Shown piece after piece: positions 46,201 to 55,101 of a DNA stretch of 64,000 nt (the first letter of the stretch is position 1; each line of letters opens with the position of its first letter). Below the pieces are notes generated by a model. That model did not search any database. It saw nothing but the letters and a program-made list of their open reading frames with translations, and had not been told where the DNA came from. Source of the DNA: CAZXEU01 sp965207385. Its GTDB lineage: Bacteria; Bacteroidota; Rhodothermia; Rhodothermales; Bin80. The stretch covers positions 162,370 through 226,369 of the forward strand of contig CBDBLZ010000018.1 in assembly GCA_965207385.1 (NCBI GenBank), in the 5' to 3' direction. The position numbers were made by a program, and so were the translations under genes.

Positions 46201-47134
46201 AGAGTGCCCGCGCGTCCAGGTTGCCTCCGCTTATGATGGCTCCGACGCGCCGGCCGCTGCACGCTACAGCGCCGCTCAGCAGCGCGGCGACGCCGAGGGC
46301 GCCAGTCGGCTCGACTACGATCTTGAGTCGCTCCCACAGAAACAATGCGGCTTCCCTGATGGCATCTTCCGTGACCGTTACCATGTCGTTCACGTAGCGC
46401 AGCACCAGCGGAAACGTGTATTTGCCCAGGGATGGCGTGCGGGCGCCGTCCGCTATCGTATCCGGATCGTGCACGCTGTGCAGTCGCCCAGACCGGAAGC
46501 TGAGCGTGGCGTCGTTGCCGGCCAGGGGCTCTACGCCTATGATCCGGCATCCCGGGGCTCGTCTGCTGGCCGCCAGTGCGGTTCCGGAGAGCAGTCCGCC
46601 TCCGCCGCACGGCACCACAACCATGTCGAGGTCCGGGAGCCCGTCAAGGAGTTCGAGACCGGCTGTGCCTTGACCGGCTATGATGTCGGGGTGGTCGTAA
46701 GGAGGAATGGTAGGCAGGCCCAATTCGTCGGACAGCCTGGCTGCCAGTGCTTCGCGGGTCGTCGTGGATCGGTCGTAGGGCACGATCTCGGCACCGTAAT
46801 CGGTTGTGGCATCCAGCTTGACGCGCGGTGCGTCGCGAGGCATTACGATGGTGGCGGACATGCCGAGAAGTCGGCTCGCCAGAGCCACGGCCTGCGCGTG
46901 ATTGCCGGAAGAGTACGTGAGGACACCCCGGGCCTTGTCCGGTGCACTCAGGCGTGAAAGCGCGTTATATGCCCCCCGGAACTTGAAGGCGCCGGTGCGC
47001 TGGAAATTCTCGCACTTGAGGAACACACGTGCGCTGGCGCGCGCGTCCAGGAGCCTGGATGTCAGTACCGGTGTGCGATGCGCAATGCCGCACAAGGTCG
47101 TGGCCGCAGCCTCGACGTCCTCATAGCCTACCAC
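46190..47134 (-). CDS. PLP-dependent serine/threonine dehydratase family enzyme
   Basis: The 314-residue product is a fold-type II PLP enzyme: the PLP lysine lies in RTGAFKFRGAYNALSRL near residue 51, SSGNHAQAVALA near 75, and PCGGGGLLSGTAL near 175 binds the cofactor phosphate. The short form without a regulatory ACT domain fits catabolic threonine dehydratase, serine racemase or threo-3-hydroxyaspartate ammonia-lyase; the sequence does not decide between them. It begins with GTG. The DUF4342 gene ends 5 bases upstream, so they share a transcript. Confidence 0.88.
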   Translation of the reverse strand: MVGYEDVEAAATTLCGIAHRTPVLTSRLLDARASARVFLKCENFQRTGAFKFRGAYNALSRLSAPDKARGVLTYSSGNHAQAVALASRLLGMSATIVMPRDAPRVKLDATTDYGAEIVPYDRSTTTREALAARLSDELGLPTIPPYDHPDIIAGQGTAGLELLDGLPDLDMVVVPCGGGGLLSGTALAASRRAPGCRIIGVEPLAGNDATLSFRSGRLHSVHDPDTIADGARTPSLGKYTFPLVLRYVNDMVTVTEDAIREAALFLWERLKIVVEPTGALGVAALLSGAVACSGRRVGAIISGGNLDARALFRP

Positions 47135-47139
47135 GGACC

Positions 47140-47451
47140 CTAGACGTCCCCGTTATCCCGGGGCGCAACGGCGTCCGTTACATCCGTTTCCTTTTCGATT
47201 ATGACGCTTATGTTGGTCACCAGCGCGGAAATGGCGCCGATGGCCGCAAACATGGGCGCAAACAGTACGGCGGCGGCTGCGCCCGTAACGCCAATAGTCA
47301 GCGGAAACTCAACGATGACGCGGTCGTCCTTCTTCACGATGACGCGACGCGCCCGTCCTTCCTCCACGACTTCCCGGACCTTGTCAATGAGCTGCGCTCC
47401 CCTTACCCTAACCTCTTCAATGGCCACTTTGGCCTTGCGCTGATCAATCAT
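47140..47451 (-). CDS. DUF4342-domain membrane protein
   Basis: The 103-residue product has an N-terminal helical part (IEEVRVRGAQLIDKVREVVE), a short beta segment (RRVIVKKDDRVIVEFPLTIG) and a C-terminal hydrophobic stretch (AAAAVLFAPMFAAIGAISAL). That matches DUF4342, whose function is unknown. One or two membrane passes are likely. It lies 5 bases upstream of the dehydratase on the same strand and divergent from the lipoprotein gene, with 23 bases between their starts. Confidence 0.78.
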   Translation of the reverse strand: MIDQRKAKVAIEEVRVRGAQLIDKVREVVEEGRARRVIVKKDDRVIVEFPLTIGVTGAAAAVLFAPMFAAIGAISALVTNISVIIEKETDVTDAVAPRDNGDV

Positions 47452-47474
47452 GCTGGTCGCCTTTTCTTATCTGT

Positions 47475-48716
47475 ATGCAACTGTCTAGTATATATGGCAG
47501 GATCGAAAAAAGGTTGCGTTGGCCCCGGGCCTGCCCGGGCCGTAGCCAGGTTGTAGCCCTCATGCTCCTGGCCTTGGGCTGCAGCTCCCTGCAGGAACTC
47601 GAGGTCGTGGATTGGCCTACGCCGGATGCCCCTGCATTCAGCGAAGAAAGGATCCTCGAGCACCTGAGATTTCTGAGTGGCCAGGGTGCGGGTGACAACA
47701 CGGCCGACGAATCCGGCCGGGAAATGGGCACGGCCTATGTAGCTGCACAGATGCGCGGTCTGCAACCCGCGCTGGCCGGTTCCTACCGAATCCACAGGGA
47801 GGGCCAGCCCGCAGGCGGCGGAGCCAATGTATTCGGAGTAGCGGAGGAAGGCGTTGACTTCCTGGTGGATGCGCGCAGCGATACCGGTGAGGCAATTATT
47901 CGGTCTGTGGTCTATTGTCCCGATGGCCGCAGTAGCGGACTGGAGCAGGTGGACGCGATCATTGTACCGGATTCCCGAGCCTCGGACGACTTGGCGCAGG
48001 CACTGGAAAGTCGCGGGGCTCGCGCGGTCATTGTGGTAGGGGCACTTGAGTCGGGGCAGGAAGAAGGCCCCGTTGCCGGACTTCTCGTTGTGCGACTGAC
48101 AAGTGACGCGGCAGAATGGCTCATTGGGCTTGACGCCTCTTCGTTCTCCTGTGAAGGATGGCAACTGGCCGAACCGGTTCCGCTGCGCGTACATGGGCCG
48201 GGAGCACGGTTGCGGCCCGCAACGAGCGTAATCGGACTTCTTGCCGGCAAGAATCCGGCGCTGGCCGGCGAGCTGGTGCTGGTCTGCACGGAGATAGACG
48301 CTCCGGGCGGCATGGGCGAAGGCACCGCAGCACTTATCGAGCTTGCCCAAAGGTACCGCAGCTTCATGACAACGGAGCTGTTCCCGCAGCGCTCGCTCAT
48401 GTTCGGCGTCTTTTACGGGTCCGATCGGGGGCATGCGGGCCTCAGACGGTATCTTGATCAGCCGCTGTGGCCTCTTGCCGGGACGCGGGCCGTGCTCTAT
48501 ATAGGAACGGATTCTTCCGAAGAGCCGGTCATCCGCGGGATGCTGGAGGCACGCGGCCTGGAGGTGCATTTTCTTGCGTTCCCGCAAGCGTCGCCCGCCG
48601 AAGACGGCTCCGCTGCTGTTCTTGGGGCGGCAGCCCAGGAAGGGCTGCGCCTAGTACGGGCGGCTCATGCTCGTCTGCGCCGGCTTGCTGTCTCTAGTAG
48701 TGGAGACCGACCATGA
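47475..48716 (+). CDS. M28-peptidase-like lipoprotein lacking metal ligands
   Basis: The 413-residue product has a hydrophobic run ending in a lipobox (LMLLALGC). The true start may be the TTG at 47514, because the N-region from 47475 is long. The body follows secreted M28 aminopeptidases: a PA-like insert (residues 105-215) and then the core with LVLVCTEIDAPGGMGEGTAA and LMFGVFYGSDRGHAGLRRYL. In active M28 enzymes the corresponding parts read AHYD, a DN pair and EE; here the His, the Asp of the DN pair and the Glu pair are replaced (TEID, EG, SD). It is therefore probably a non-catalytic relative. Its end overlaps the convergent beta-barrel gene by 23 bases. Confidence 0.68.
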   Translation: MQLSSIYGRIEKRLRWPRACPGRSQVVALMLLALGCSSLQELEVVDWPTPDAPAFSEERILEHLRFLSGQGAGDNTADESGREMGTAYVAAQMRGLQPALAGSYRIHREGQPAGGGANVFGVAEEGVDFLVDARSDTGEAIIRSVVYCPDGRSSGLEQVDAIIVPDSRASDDLAQALESRGARAVIVVGALESGQEEGPVAGLLVVRLTSDAAEWLIGLDASSFSCEGWQLAEPVPLRVHGPGARLRPATSVIGLLAGKNPALAGELVLVCTEIDAPGGMGEGTAALIELAQRYRSFMTTELFPQRSLMFGVFYGSDRGHAGLRRYLDQPLWPLAGTRAVLYIGTDSSEEPVIRGMLEARGLEVHFLAFPQASPAEDGSAAVLGAAAQEGLRLVRAAHARLRRLAVSSSGDRP

Positions 48717-49335
48717 AGACGAGGCCGGTGTTTTCCAGCTGGGGATCGCCCAGGAGGGGATCAGGCTGTGATATGTCGCGCAGTCCGCGCATATAGCGGG
48801 CCTCCGCCGTAAACAGCTGTGCGGCGAGTTCGAAGTCCAGCGCCAGACCGAATGCAATGCCGTAGTCAACGCTTTCTACTGAGTGATCCTGCTCGATGAT
48901 GGCCAGGCCACCTTCACGCGGCGTGAGCGTCAGGTAGGATTCCATCTTGAAGGCCACGTACGGTCCGGCAAACAGGCGCGGGTAGGTAGTTGCACGCGTC
49001 TGCAGCCGGTACTGGAGGAAAAGCGGGATGGCCAGATACGTTAGGTCGGAATTCAGAATGACCGGAATGTCCTGGTATAGGGCCGCGGTCCCGGCGCCCA
49101 TCTGGACGTAGTGCAATTCGGCCTGGGGTATCAGGCCTCGCCCCAGATCCAGGCCAAAGGCTACGGAGGCGGCAAGCCCCGTCTCTCGTTCCCAGGTCGT
49201 GGGCCCGATAACCAGGTCTCCAATGAACGTGGATGATACGGCTCCAATCTTCACGGCTCCCGCCCATTGTTGTGCGCTGGCATTCGAGCACAGGAAAAAG
49301 GCTGTGGCAATCGTACACGCGACTAATCTTTTCAC
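48694..49335 (-). CDS. Small outer-membrane beta-barrel protein
   Basis: The 213-residue product begins at a GTG and has a signal peptide (CTIATAFFLCSNASAQ). The remainder is alternating hydrophobic and polar beta strands with LLSTF-like openings (GAVSSTFIGDL), LTYLAIPLFLQYRLQ, and a final TGLVFMVGLHY with a terminal aromatic. That fits PorT-like outer-membrane beta-barrels of Bacteroidota with 8-10 strands. The role is unknown. It is divergent from gatC, with 114 bases between the starts. Confidence 0.78.
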   Translation of the reverse strand: MKRLVACTIATAFFLCSNASAQQWAGAVKIGAVSSTFIGDLVIGPTTWERETGLAASVAFGLDLGRGLIPQAELHYVQMGAGTAALYQDIPVILNSDLTYLAIPLFLQYRLQTRATTYPRLFAGPYVAFKMESYLTLTPREGGLAIIEQDHSVESVDYGIAFGLALDFELAAQLFTAEARYMRGLRDISQPDPLLGDPQLENTGLVFMVGLHY

Positions 49336-49449
49336 GGACCGGACCGTAGGGTGAATGGGATAAGGAAGCGCATTCAGCGGGCCAGGGTTCCCGACCCCAA
49401 GGAACAGCCGGGAGGACATCTTGTAAAGACGGCGCAATACCCGGGTAGC

Positions 49450-49737
49450 ATGGCTGTTTCCATCGAGGACGTTCGGTACATCGCTTCTCTCGCCCGCCTT
49501 CAATTTGATGAGGAGGAAGAGCGTGTGCTGGCCGAACAGATGAGCGAAATACTGGGGTATATGGAGAAGCTTCGCGAACTCGATACAACAGATGTTGAAC
49601 CCATGACCCATGTCCTGGAGTTGTCGAACGTGTTTCGCGATGACGTAGCCAAGCATCGAATGTCTGTGGATGAGGCCTTGCGGAATGCGCCGGATGCCGA
49701 CGGGCAGTTTTTCCGGGTGCCGAAGGTGATTGGCTAA
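49450..49737 (+). CDS. gatC: Asp-tRNA(Asn)/Glu-tRNA(Gln) amidotransferase subunit C
   Basis: GatC is the small subunit that ties GatA to GatB in the GatCAB enzyme, which makes Gln-tRNA and Asn-tRNA by transamidation. The 95-residue product shows the family pattern: VEDVRYIASLARLQFDEEE-like start, MSEILGYMEKLRELDTTDVE and a C-terminal FFRVPKVIG. The ATG at 49450 gives the usual length. gatA and gatB are not next to it. The YfhO-like gene follows after 3 bases. Confidence 0.9.
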   Translation: MAVSIEDVRYIASLARLQFDEEEERVLAEQMSEILGYMEKLRELDTTDVEPMTHVLELSNVFRDDVAKHRMSVDEALRNAPDADGQFFRVPKVIG

Positions 49738-49740
49738 AGC

Positions 49741-52269
49741 ATGGCGAGACGGCGCAAGGCGAACCGGCGCAGGGCGAAACAGGCGCAGACGCAAGAGCCA
49801 TCCTGGTGGTCGAAGCAGTCCGACACCGTGCAGCACGGCGTGTGCGCCGCCGCGCTCCTTGTGTTGGCACTGGTTTTCTACGGTCCGGCGCTGTTTTCCG
49901 GCAATGAACTCGTAGGTAGCGATACGAGGCATTGGCGCGCGGCCGCGCAGTCCATGCTGGAATACCGCGATGAGACGGGCGAAGAGCCACTATGGGCGTC
50001 CAATGTTTTTGCCGGCATGCCGGGCTATGTGATTTCCCCGCCTCCGATGGTGCCGCAGCTGGACTATTTGCCCAGGTGGATCAGGCAATTCGCGTGGCCC
50101 GTGTCCCACTTTGTTTTCCTGCTGTTTGGTACGTACCTGCTGGTCTGGTTTCTTTGGCGAGACAAGCTTGCTGCCCTTCTGGCTGCCTGCGCCTTCGGCC
50201 TTACCACCTACCTTCCCGTAATCCTGGTAGCAGGCCATAACACGAAGTTTGTGGCGCTCTGCTATGCCCCCTGGTTGCTGCTTGCTTTTGCCTATGTGCT
50301 CCGCAGGCCCGGACTGCTTTCCGGTGCACTCTTCGCGATAGCACTGTCGATCCAACTCCGGGCAGGCCATGTACAGATTACGTACTACATAGTCTGGATA
50401 GCGGTGATCTGGTGGTTTGCGGAGGGCATTGGTGCATGGCGAGCCAGAAAAGCGGGGGAGTTTACCAGAAGCACGGCGACGCTCCTCGTGGGTGCGGCAG
50501 CTGCATTGCTGATGGTTGCCGAACTCTACTTGCCCACATGGGAATACAAGCCGTACAGCATTCGCGGGATGGCATCTGGTGGAGCGGCCGGAGGTCTCGA
50601 CTGGGCCTATGCCATGAGCTGGAGCCAGGGCCCGGCCGAGCTTGTTACGCTCCTGGTGGCGGACGCCTTCGGCGGCTCGGCGCTATACTGGGGGCCAAAG
50701 CCATTTACAGGTGGTCCCCACTACGTGGGCGGCGCAGTGTTGCTGCTTGCCGCCATTGCAGTCTGGAGGGTGCGCACAGCCACGGTCAGGGCCCTTGGGG
50801 CGGCCGTTGTGCTAATGGTGCTGTTTTCGATGGGTCGTCACCTGGAGGTCCTCAACCGGCCGATGTTCGAACACTTCCCGCTGTTCGACTCCTTTCGCGT
50901 GCCGGAGACATGGCTCATTGCGGTGGCACTGGCCCTGGCGGTGCTGGCCGCAAACGGTTTGGCCTACGTAGTGCGGCAGGGACGGCAGATGGAGGCGCGG
51001 AGCGCCGCGTGGAAATCGGCGCGAAAGGCGGCCGGTTTGCTTGTTCTGTTCGTGGTCCTTCTACTGGCGGGCCGCTCGGCCATATTCAGCTTTGTCGGCG
51101 AGGGGGAAGAAGCCCAGGTGAGGCAGCTGGTAGCCAATCAGACCCAGCGTTCGCCGGAGGATCCGCAAGTTGTCCGCACAGCGGAAGAGCTCGTCAGGGA
51201 CCGGCTTGTAGAGCCGCGCAAGGAGGCATTCACGGCAGATGCCGCTCGTACGCTGATAGTGCTGCTTTCGGCAAGCCTGCTTCTTGCCCTGTTCGCTCGT
51301 GGCAGGCTCCCTGCGTGGATCATGCAGGCAGGGCTCGTGCTCCTGGTCGCCGTTGATCTGGGGGGAGTGGGCAGGCGCTATTTTGGCGAGGACCAGCTGG
51401 CTCGAGCGGGCACGTTGGAGAGTCCTATCAGTGCTTACGACGTAGACCGATACATAGTCGCGGAATCGGAGCGTGCGGGCGGCAGCGGTCATTTCCGGGT
51501 GCTGTCTCTGGAGCAAAGAGACCAGACCCAGAACGGTCGCCCCTCGTATTTCCACGAGTCCCTCGGCGGTTACAGCGGGGCGAAACTGCGACTCTATCAG
51601 GACTTTCTCGAGAATATCCTGACGGATCCGGCGACGGGATTACCCACTCAGAATGCCCTGGACATGCTCAATACCCGCTACGTTATCGCTGCGGGGCCAA
51701 TTCCCGGCCTATGGGAAGTGTACCGGGGAGAGCAGACTGGGCTGCTGGTCTTGGAGAATCCCAGCGCGTTGCCTCGGGCCTATCTGGTTGGAGAGACCGA
51801 GATCATCCCGGATGCGGAAGAGGCCTGGGTCAGGCTGCGAAGCGCTTCATTTGAACCGGGGCGCACGGCAGTGCTCCATGTCCCGCTGGAAATGGAAATC
51901 GCGCCGATCGATTCTGCCAGCACGGCCTCCGCCGTGCTGCTGCGCCATGGTCCGCGGGAAATGGCGTGGCAAGTTCAAACGGACGCCGCACGGCTGCTCG
52001 TGATTAGCGAGGTGTATTATCCGGCAGGATGGAAGGCGAGCATAGGCGGCGTGGATACGCCCATTGTGCGTGCCAATCACCTGCTCAGAGCCGTGCATGT
52101 GCCGGCCGGAGCCCATGAGGTGGTGCTTCGTTTTGATCCCCGATCCTATGCCGTGAGCGCTGCCGTCAGTGCTGCGAGCACGGCTGTGGTCTATCTGGTC
52201 CTGTTGGGTTTGCTGGGTGCGAAGTGGTACAGGAGGCGCAGCAGAAGTGCGAGTCCAGCCTCCAAGTGA
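49741..52269 (+). CDS. YfhO-family multi-pass membrane protein
   Basis: The 842-residue product has a basic N-terminus, about 12-14 membrane helices and a C-terminal soluble domain of roughly 250 residues. VGSDTRHWRAAAQSMLEYRD and WASNVFAGMPGYVISPPPMV near the start, and LNTRYVIA with YPAGWKASIGG near the end, match YfhO-like proteins. These are GT-C-fold proteins, and in Gram-positive relatives they glycosylate teichoic acids; the substrate in Bacteroidota is unknown. Its stop overlaps the GTG start of the next glycosyltransferase (GTGA), which links it to the polysaccharide block. Confidence 0.85.
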   Translation: MARRRKANRRRAKQAQTQEPSWWSKQSDTVQHGVCAAALLVLALVFYGPALFSGNELVGSDTRHWRAAAQSMLEYRDETGEEPLWASNVFAGMPGYVISPPPMVPQLDYLPRWIRQFAWPVSHFVFLLFGTYLLVWFLWRDKLAALLAACAFGLTTYLPVILVAGHNTKFVALCYAPWLLLAFAYVLRRPGLLSGALFAIALSIQLRAGHVQITYYIVWIAVIWWFAEGIGAWRARKAGEFTRSTATLLVGAAAALLMVAELYLPTWEYKPYSIRGMASGGAAGGLDWAYAMSWSQGPAELVTLLVADAFGGSALYWGPKPFTGGPHYVGGAVLLLAAIAVWRVRTATVRALGAAVVLMVLFSMGRHLEVLNRPMFEHFPLFDSFRVPETWLIAVALALAVLAANGLAYVVRQGRQMEARSAAWKSARKAAGLLVLFVVLLLAGRSAIFSFVGEGEEAQVRQLVANQTQRSPEDPQVVRTAEELVRDRLVEPRKEAFTADAARTLIVLLSASLLLALFARGRLPAWIMQAGLVLLVAVDLGGVGRRYFGEDQLARAGTLESPISAYDVDRYIVAESERAGGSGHFRVLSLEQRDQTQNGRPSYFHESLGGYSGAKLRLYQDFLENILTDPATGLPTQNALDMLNTRYVIAAGPIPGLWEVYRGEQTGLLVLENPSALPRAYLVGETEIIPDAEEAWVRLRSASFEPGRTAVLHVPLEMEIAPIDSASTASAVLLRHGPREMAWQVQTDAARLLVISEVYYPAGWKASIGGVDTPIVRANHLLRAVHVPAGAHEVVLRFDPRSYAVSAAVSAASTAVVYLVLLGLLGAKWYRRRSRSASPASK

Positions 52270-53591
52270 AGCACGCGCTGCTGATTACCTACTACTTTCC
52301 TCCCTCCGGTGGGCCGGGAGTCCAGCGCATGCTGAAGTTTGCCCGGTACCTGCCGGAATTCGGCTGGAAGGCCACGGTATTAACCGTTGATCCCAGGTAC
52401 GCAGCCTTTCCTGCTACGGATACGGCCCTTCTTGATCAGATTCCCGATTCCACGCACGTGGTCCGGACACGAGCCTGGGATCCCTATGCCCTATATGCCC
52501 GGCTGCAAGGCGTGGACAGGTCATCCGTCGTCGGTGTAGGCTTCGCGAGCGATGCAAAGCCCAATTTGCGACGCAGACTGGCCCGCTGGATTCGCGGCAA
52601 CTTGTTCTTGCCAGATGCCAGGGTAGGATGGTACCCCTTCGCAATACGCCAGGCAAAGGCGCTGATGCGTAGCAATGTTGTGGATGTGGTCATGACGTCA
52701 GGTCCGCCGCACACCGCACACCTTGTCGGCAAATGGCTGGTCAAGCAGCGGCCGGCTCCTTGGGTTGTCGACATGCGTGATCCGTGGACGGATGTATACT
52801 ACACCGATGAGCTGGCGCAGTCAGGGCTTGCGCGCTGGCTGGACAGGAGGATGGAAAGGCAGGTGCTCTCTCGCGCGGACGCCGTATTGTCCGTAAGTGA
52901 CGGCATGGGCGCGTGGCTCAAGGACAAGGCCTCGATTAGGCACTACCAGACCATAACCAACGGATTCGATCCCGGCGACTTGCCAGCCCGGCGCACTGAA
53001 CAGGCCGGCACTGACACCTTCATCATTGCCCATTACGGTACATACTCCAATCTCCAACATGCTCCCGGTCTCCTGCGGGCCCTGACCAGACTGGCTACGC
53101 GTCATCGCGTGGAATTGCACTTTGTCGGGCACGTGGACAGCGCGGTACTTCATGAATACAGGCAGGCGGGACTGGGCGCCGTTGTCAAGTGCCATGCATA
53201 CATGCCGCATGCCGAGGCGCTGGAATCAATGCAGGATGCGCATCTGTTGCTGGTGGCGGTACAGCGAACGGAGCAGGAGTTTGGCGTTCTTCCCATCAAG
53301 ACGTTTGAATACCTGGGCGTCGGAAAGCCAATATTGGGTATAGCCCTTCCCGGCGGTGAATTGGCCACCGTACTCGAGCGCACAGGAGGGGGCAAGGCGT
53401 TTGGCCACGAAGATGACACGGCTATCGAGGCACATATTGGCATGCATTTGCAATGCGTTGCTGAGGGCAAGGATAGTCCGCGACCGGATTTCCAGGCCAC
53501 CCGTGCGTATGAGAGGAAAGAACTGACACGCCAGCTCGCGGGACTCTTCGATAGTCTGCAGGGGAAAAGCACCAATTCGCGGGACAAGTGA
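52266..53591 (+). CDS. Glycosyltransferase, GT-B fold (group 1/4)
   Basis: The 441-residue product is a two-Rossmann-domain glycosyltransferase: LLITYYFPPSGGPGVQRMLK opens the acceptor domain, VVMTSGPPHTAHLVGKW lies in its second half, and the donor domain has FIIAHYGTYSNLQHAPGLLR and LLLVAVQRTEQEFGVLPIKT followed by FEYLGVGKPILGI. These match group 1 glycosyltransferases acting on surface polysaccharide. The donor and acceptor sugars are unknown. The start is the GTG sharing GTGA with the YfhO gene. Confidence 0.85.
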   Translation: MKHALLITYYFPPSGGPGVQRMLKFARYLPEFGWKATVLTVDPRYAAFPATDTALLDQIPDSTHVVRTRAWDPYALYARLQGVDRSSVVGVGFASDAKPNLRRRLARWIRGNLFLPDARVGWYPFAIRQAKALMRSNVVDVVMTSGPPHTAHLVGKWLVKQRPAPWVVDMRDPWTDVYYTDELAQSGLARWLDRRMERQVLSRADAVLSVSDGMGAWLKDKASIRHYQTITNGFDPGDLPARRTEQAGTDTFIIAHYGTYSNLQHAPGLLRALTRLATRHRVELHFVGHVDSAVLHEYRQAGLGAVVKCHAYMPHAEALESMQDAHLLLVAVQRTEQEFGVLPIKTFEYLGVGKPILGIALPGGELATVLERTGGGKAFGHEDDTAIEAHIGMHLQCVAEGKDSPRPDFQATRAYERKELTRQLAGLFDSLQGKSTNSRDK

Positions 53592-54010
53592 ATCGTATCT
53601 GTACCGTTGCAGGCGCCAGTCCGCAATTCATCAATGCTGCCGCTGTAAGCAAGGCGCTGGCACGAGAGAGTTTCCGCGAGACTCTTGCTCACCCGGGCCA
53701 GCATTACGACAGCCTTCTCAATGCCAGATTCTTTGACGAGCCGGACATTCCAATCCCGGACACCAATCTGAATGTCGTATTCGGTCCGAATGGATAGCAA
53801 GCCGCCACTACAATGGGGCGGCTGCTTGCGCGTCTCACCCCAATAAGGCGCATCGAGCATGACGTAGGGAGCGCACAATTCAATGGCGACGGCAACGTAC
53901 CTTGTGGCTCGCCGGAAAAAGGTCATATCGGACGATGGGGCAGGCCTGCATTTTCGAGAGCAGCAAATCGTAACCAAGTCGCTCGCGCATTCGGACTGCC
54001 CGCTAAAGTC
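53588..54010 (+). pseudogene. Decayed wecB copy upstream of the intact gene
   Basis: The frame from the GTG at 53588 (sharing GTGA with the glycosyltransferase stop) reads IVTVAG-like sequence: RICTVAGASPQFINAAAVS and HPGQHYDSLLNARFFDEP, which match the start of the intact gene at 54040. It is cut by TAG at 53795-53797. Beyond it, decayed similarity continues: TMGRLLARLTPIRR resembles the QTGRIMKRLEDY region, and a GGCAGGCCTGCATTTTCGAGA stretch matches the conserved HVEAG(I/L)RSFN part. The remaining two-thirds of the gene is gone. It looks like a second UDP-GlcNAc epimerase, diverged before it decayed. Confidence 0.82.
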
Positions 54011-54039
54011 ACCTGCATCAAATCTATAGATCGCCGCCA

Positions 54040-55101
54040 ATGCGCATTTGCACGGTAGTAGGTGCCCGCCCTCAGTTCGTGAAGGCGGCCGCAGTAAGTC
54101 CTGCCCTTGACGCCGCTGGAATTGAGGAAATTCTGGTCCATACTGGCCAGCACTACGATACTAGCCTAAGCCAAGTCTTTTTTGATGAACTCGGCGTCCC
54201 GAGCCCGTCCGTAAACCTGTCCGTCGGTTCAGGTTCACACGCCGTCCAGACCGGACGCATTATGAAGCGCCTGGAGGACTATATCCTTGGCTCCAGGCCG
54301 TTCGATGCCGTTCTGCTGTACGGCGATACGAACAGCACACTCGCAGGTGCGCTTGTGGCGGCGAAGTTCTGTCTCCCGATAGCCCATGTTGAAGCCGGAA
54401 TTCGCAGCTTCAACCGCACGATGCCGGAGGAAGTCAACCGGGTGGTTACTGATTGCCTTTCGAAGTGGCTACTCGCCCCGACTCAGACTGCGGTGAACAA
54501 TCTCAATGCTGAAGGGCTCTCCAACGGGACCACGCTGGTAGGAGACGTGATGCTGGATGCAACGCGCATGTTCGCCGAACGCGCCCGGGAGCGCTTCCCG
54601 CTAAGCCTGCTTACGGCACACGCTTCAAAGGGATATGCTTTGTCCACGGTTCACCGGCCGTCCAATACAGACGTCAAGGAGCATCTTGGTGCTATTTTCT
54701 CTGCATTTGGACGTTTGCCATGGCCCATTATTTTGCCATTGCATCCGCGCACAAAGGCGAGGATGGAAGGGATCCGAATTCCATCGAATGTTGAAATCAT
54801 CGATCCGGTCAGCTATTTGTCCATGCTGACATTGATTGACAATGCAACCTGTGTGCTGACTGACAGCGGCGGTCTTCAGAAGGAAGCCTATTGGTTGAAT
54901 GTGCCTTGCGTAACACTTCGTATCGACACGGAGTGGCCTGAAACGTTTGAACATGGCTGGAACACCTGTGTGGGAGCAGATGAAGAAGCCATCATCAATG
55001 CAGCGCTAGCGACCCCGAGCGGACCGCAGGTTGCGTTGGGCGAGCCTCCTTCGGGTACGGCGTCGCGCATGATTGCGCAGGTGTTGACAGTGGAATGCTA
55101 G
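54040..55101 (+). CDS. wecB: UDP-N-acetylglucosamine 2-epimerase (non-hydrolysing)
   Basis: WecB interconverts UDP-GlcNAc and UDP-ManNAc for surface polysaccharide. The 353-residue product has VVGARPQFVKAAAVSPAL at the N-terminus, VHTGQHYD near residue 32, YGDTNSTLAGA, HVEAGIRSFNRTMPEEVNR with catalytic acids, and TDSGGLQKEAYWLNVPCVTL. The usual HREN motif is varied (STVHRPSNTD). The mapped catalytic residues are kept. A decayed relative lies just upstream, and a glycosyltransferase follows directly after the stop. Confidence 0.93.
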   Translation: MRICTVVGARPQFVKAAAVSPALDAAGIEEILVHTGQHYDTSLSQVFFDELGVPSPSVNLSVGSGSHAVQTGRIMKRLEDYILGSRPFDAVLLYGDTNSTLAGALVAAKFCLPIAHVEAGIRSFNRTMPEEVNRVVTDCLSKWLLAPTQTAVNNLNAEGLSNGTTLVGDVMLDATRMFAERARERFPLSLLTAHASKGYALSTVHRPSNTDVKEHLGAIFSAFGRLPWPIILPLHPRTKARMEGIRIPSNVEIIDPVSYLSMLTLIDNATCVLTDSGGLQKEAYWLNVPCVTLRIDTEWPETFEHGWNTCVGADEEAIINAALATPSGPQVALGEPPSGTASRMIAQVLTVEC

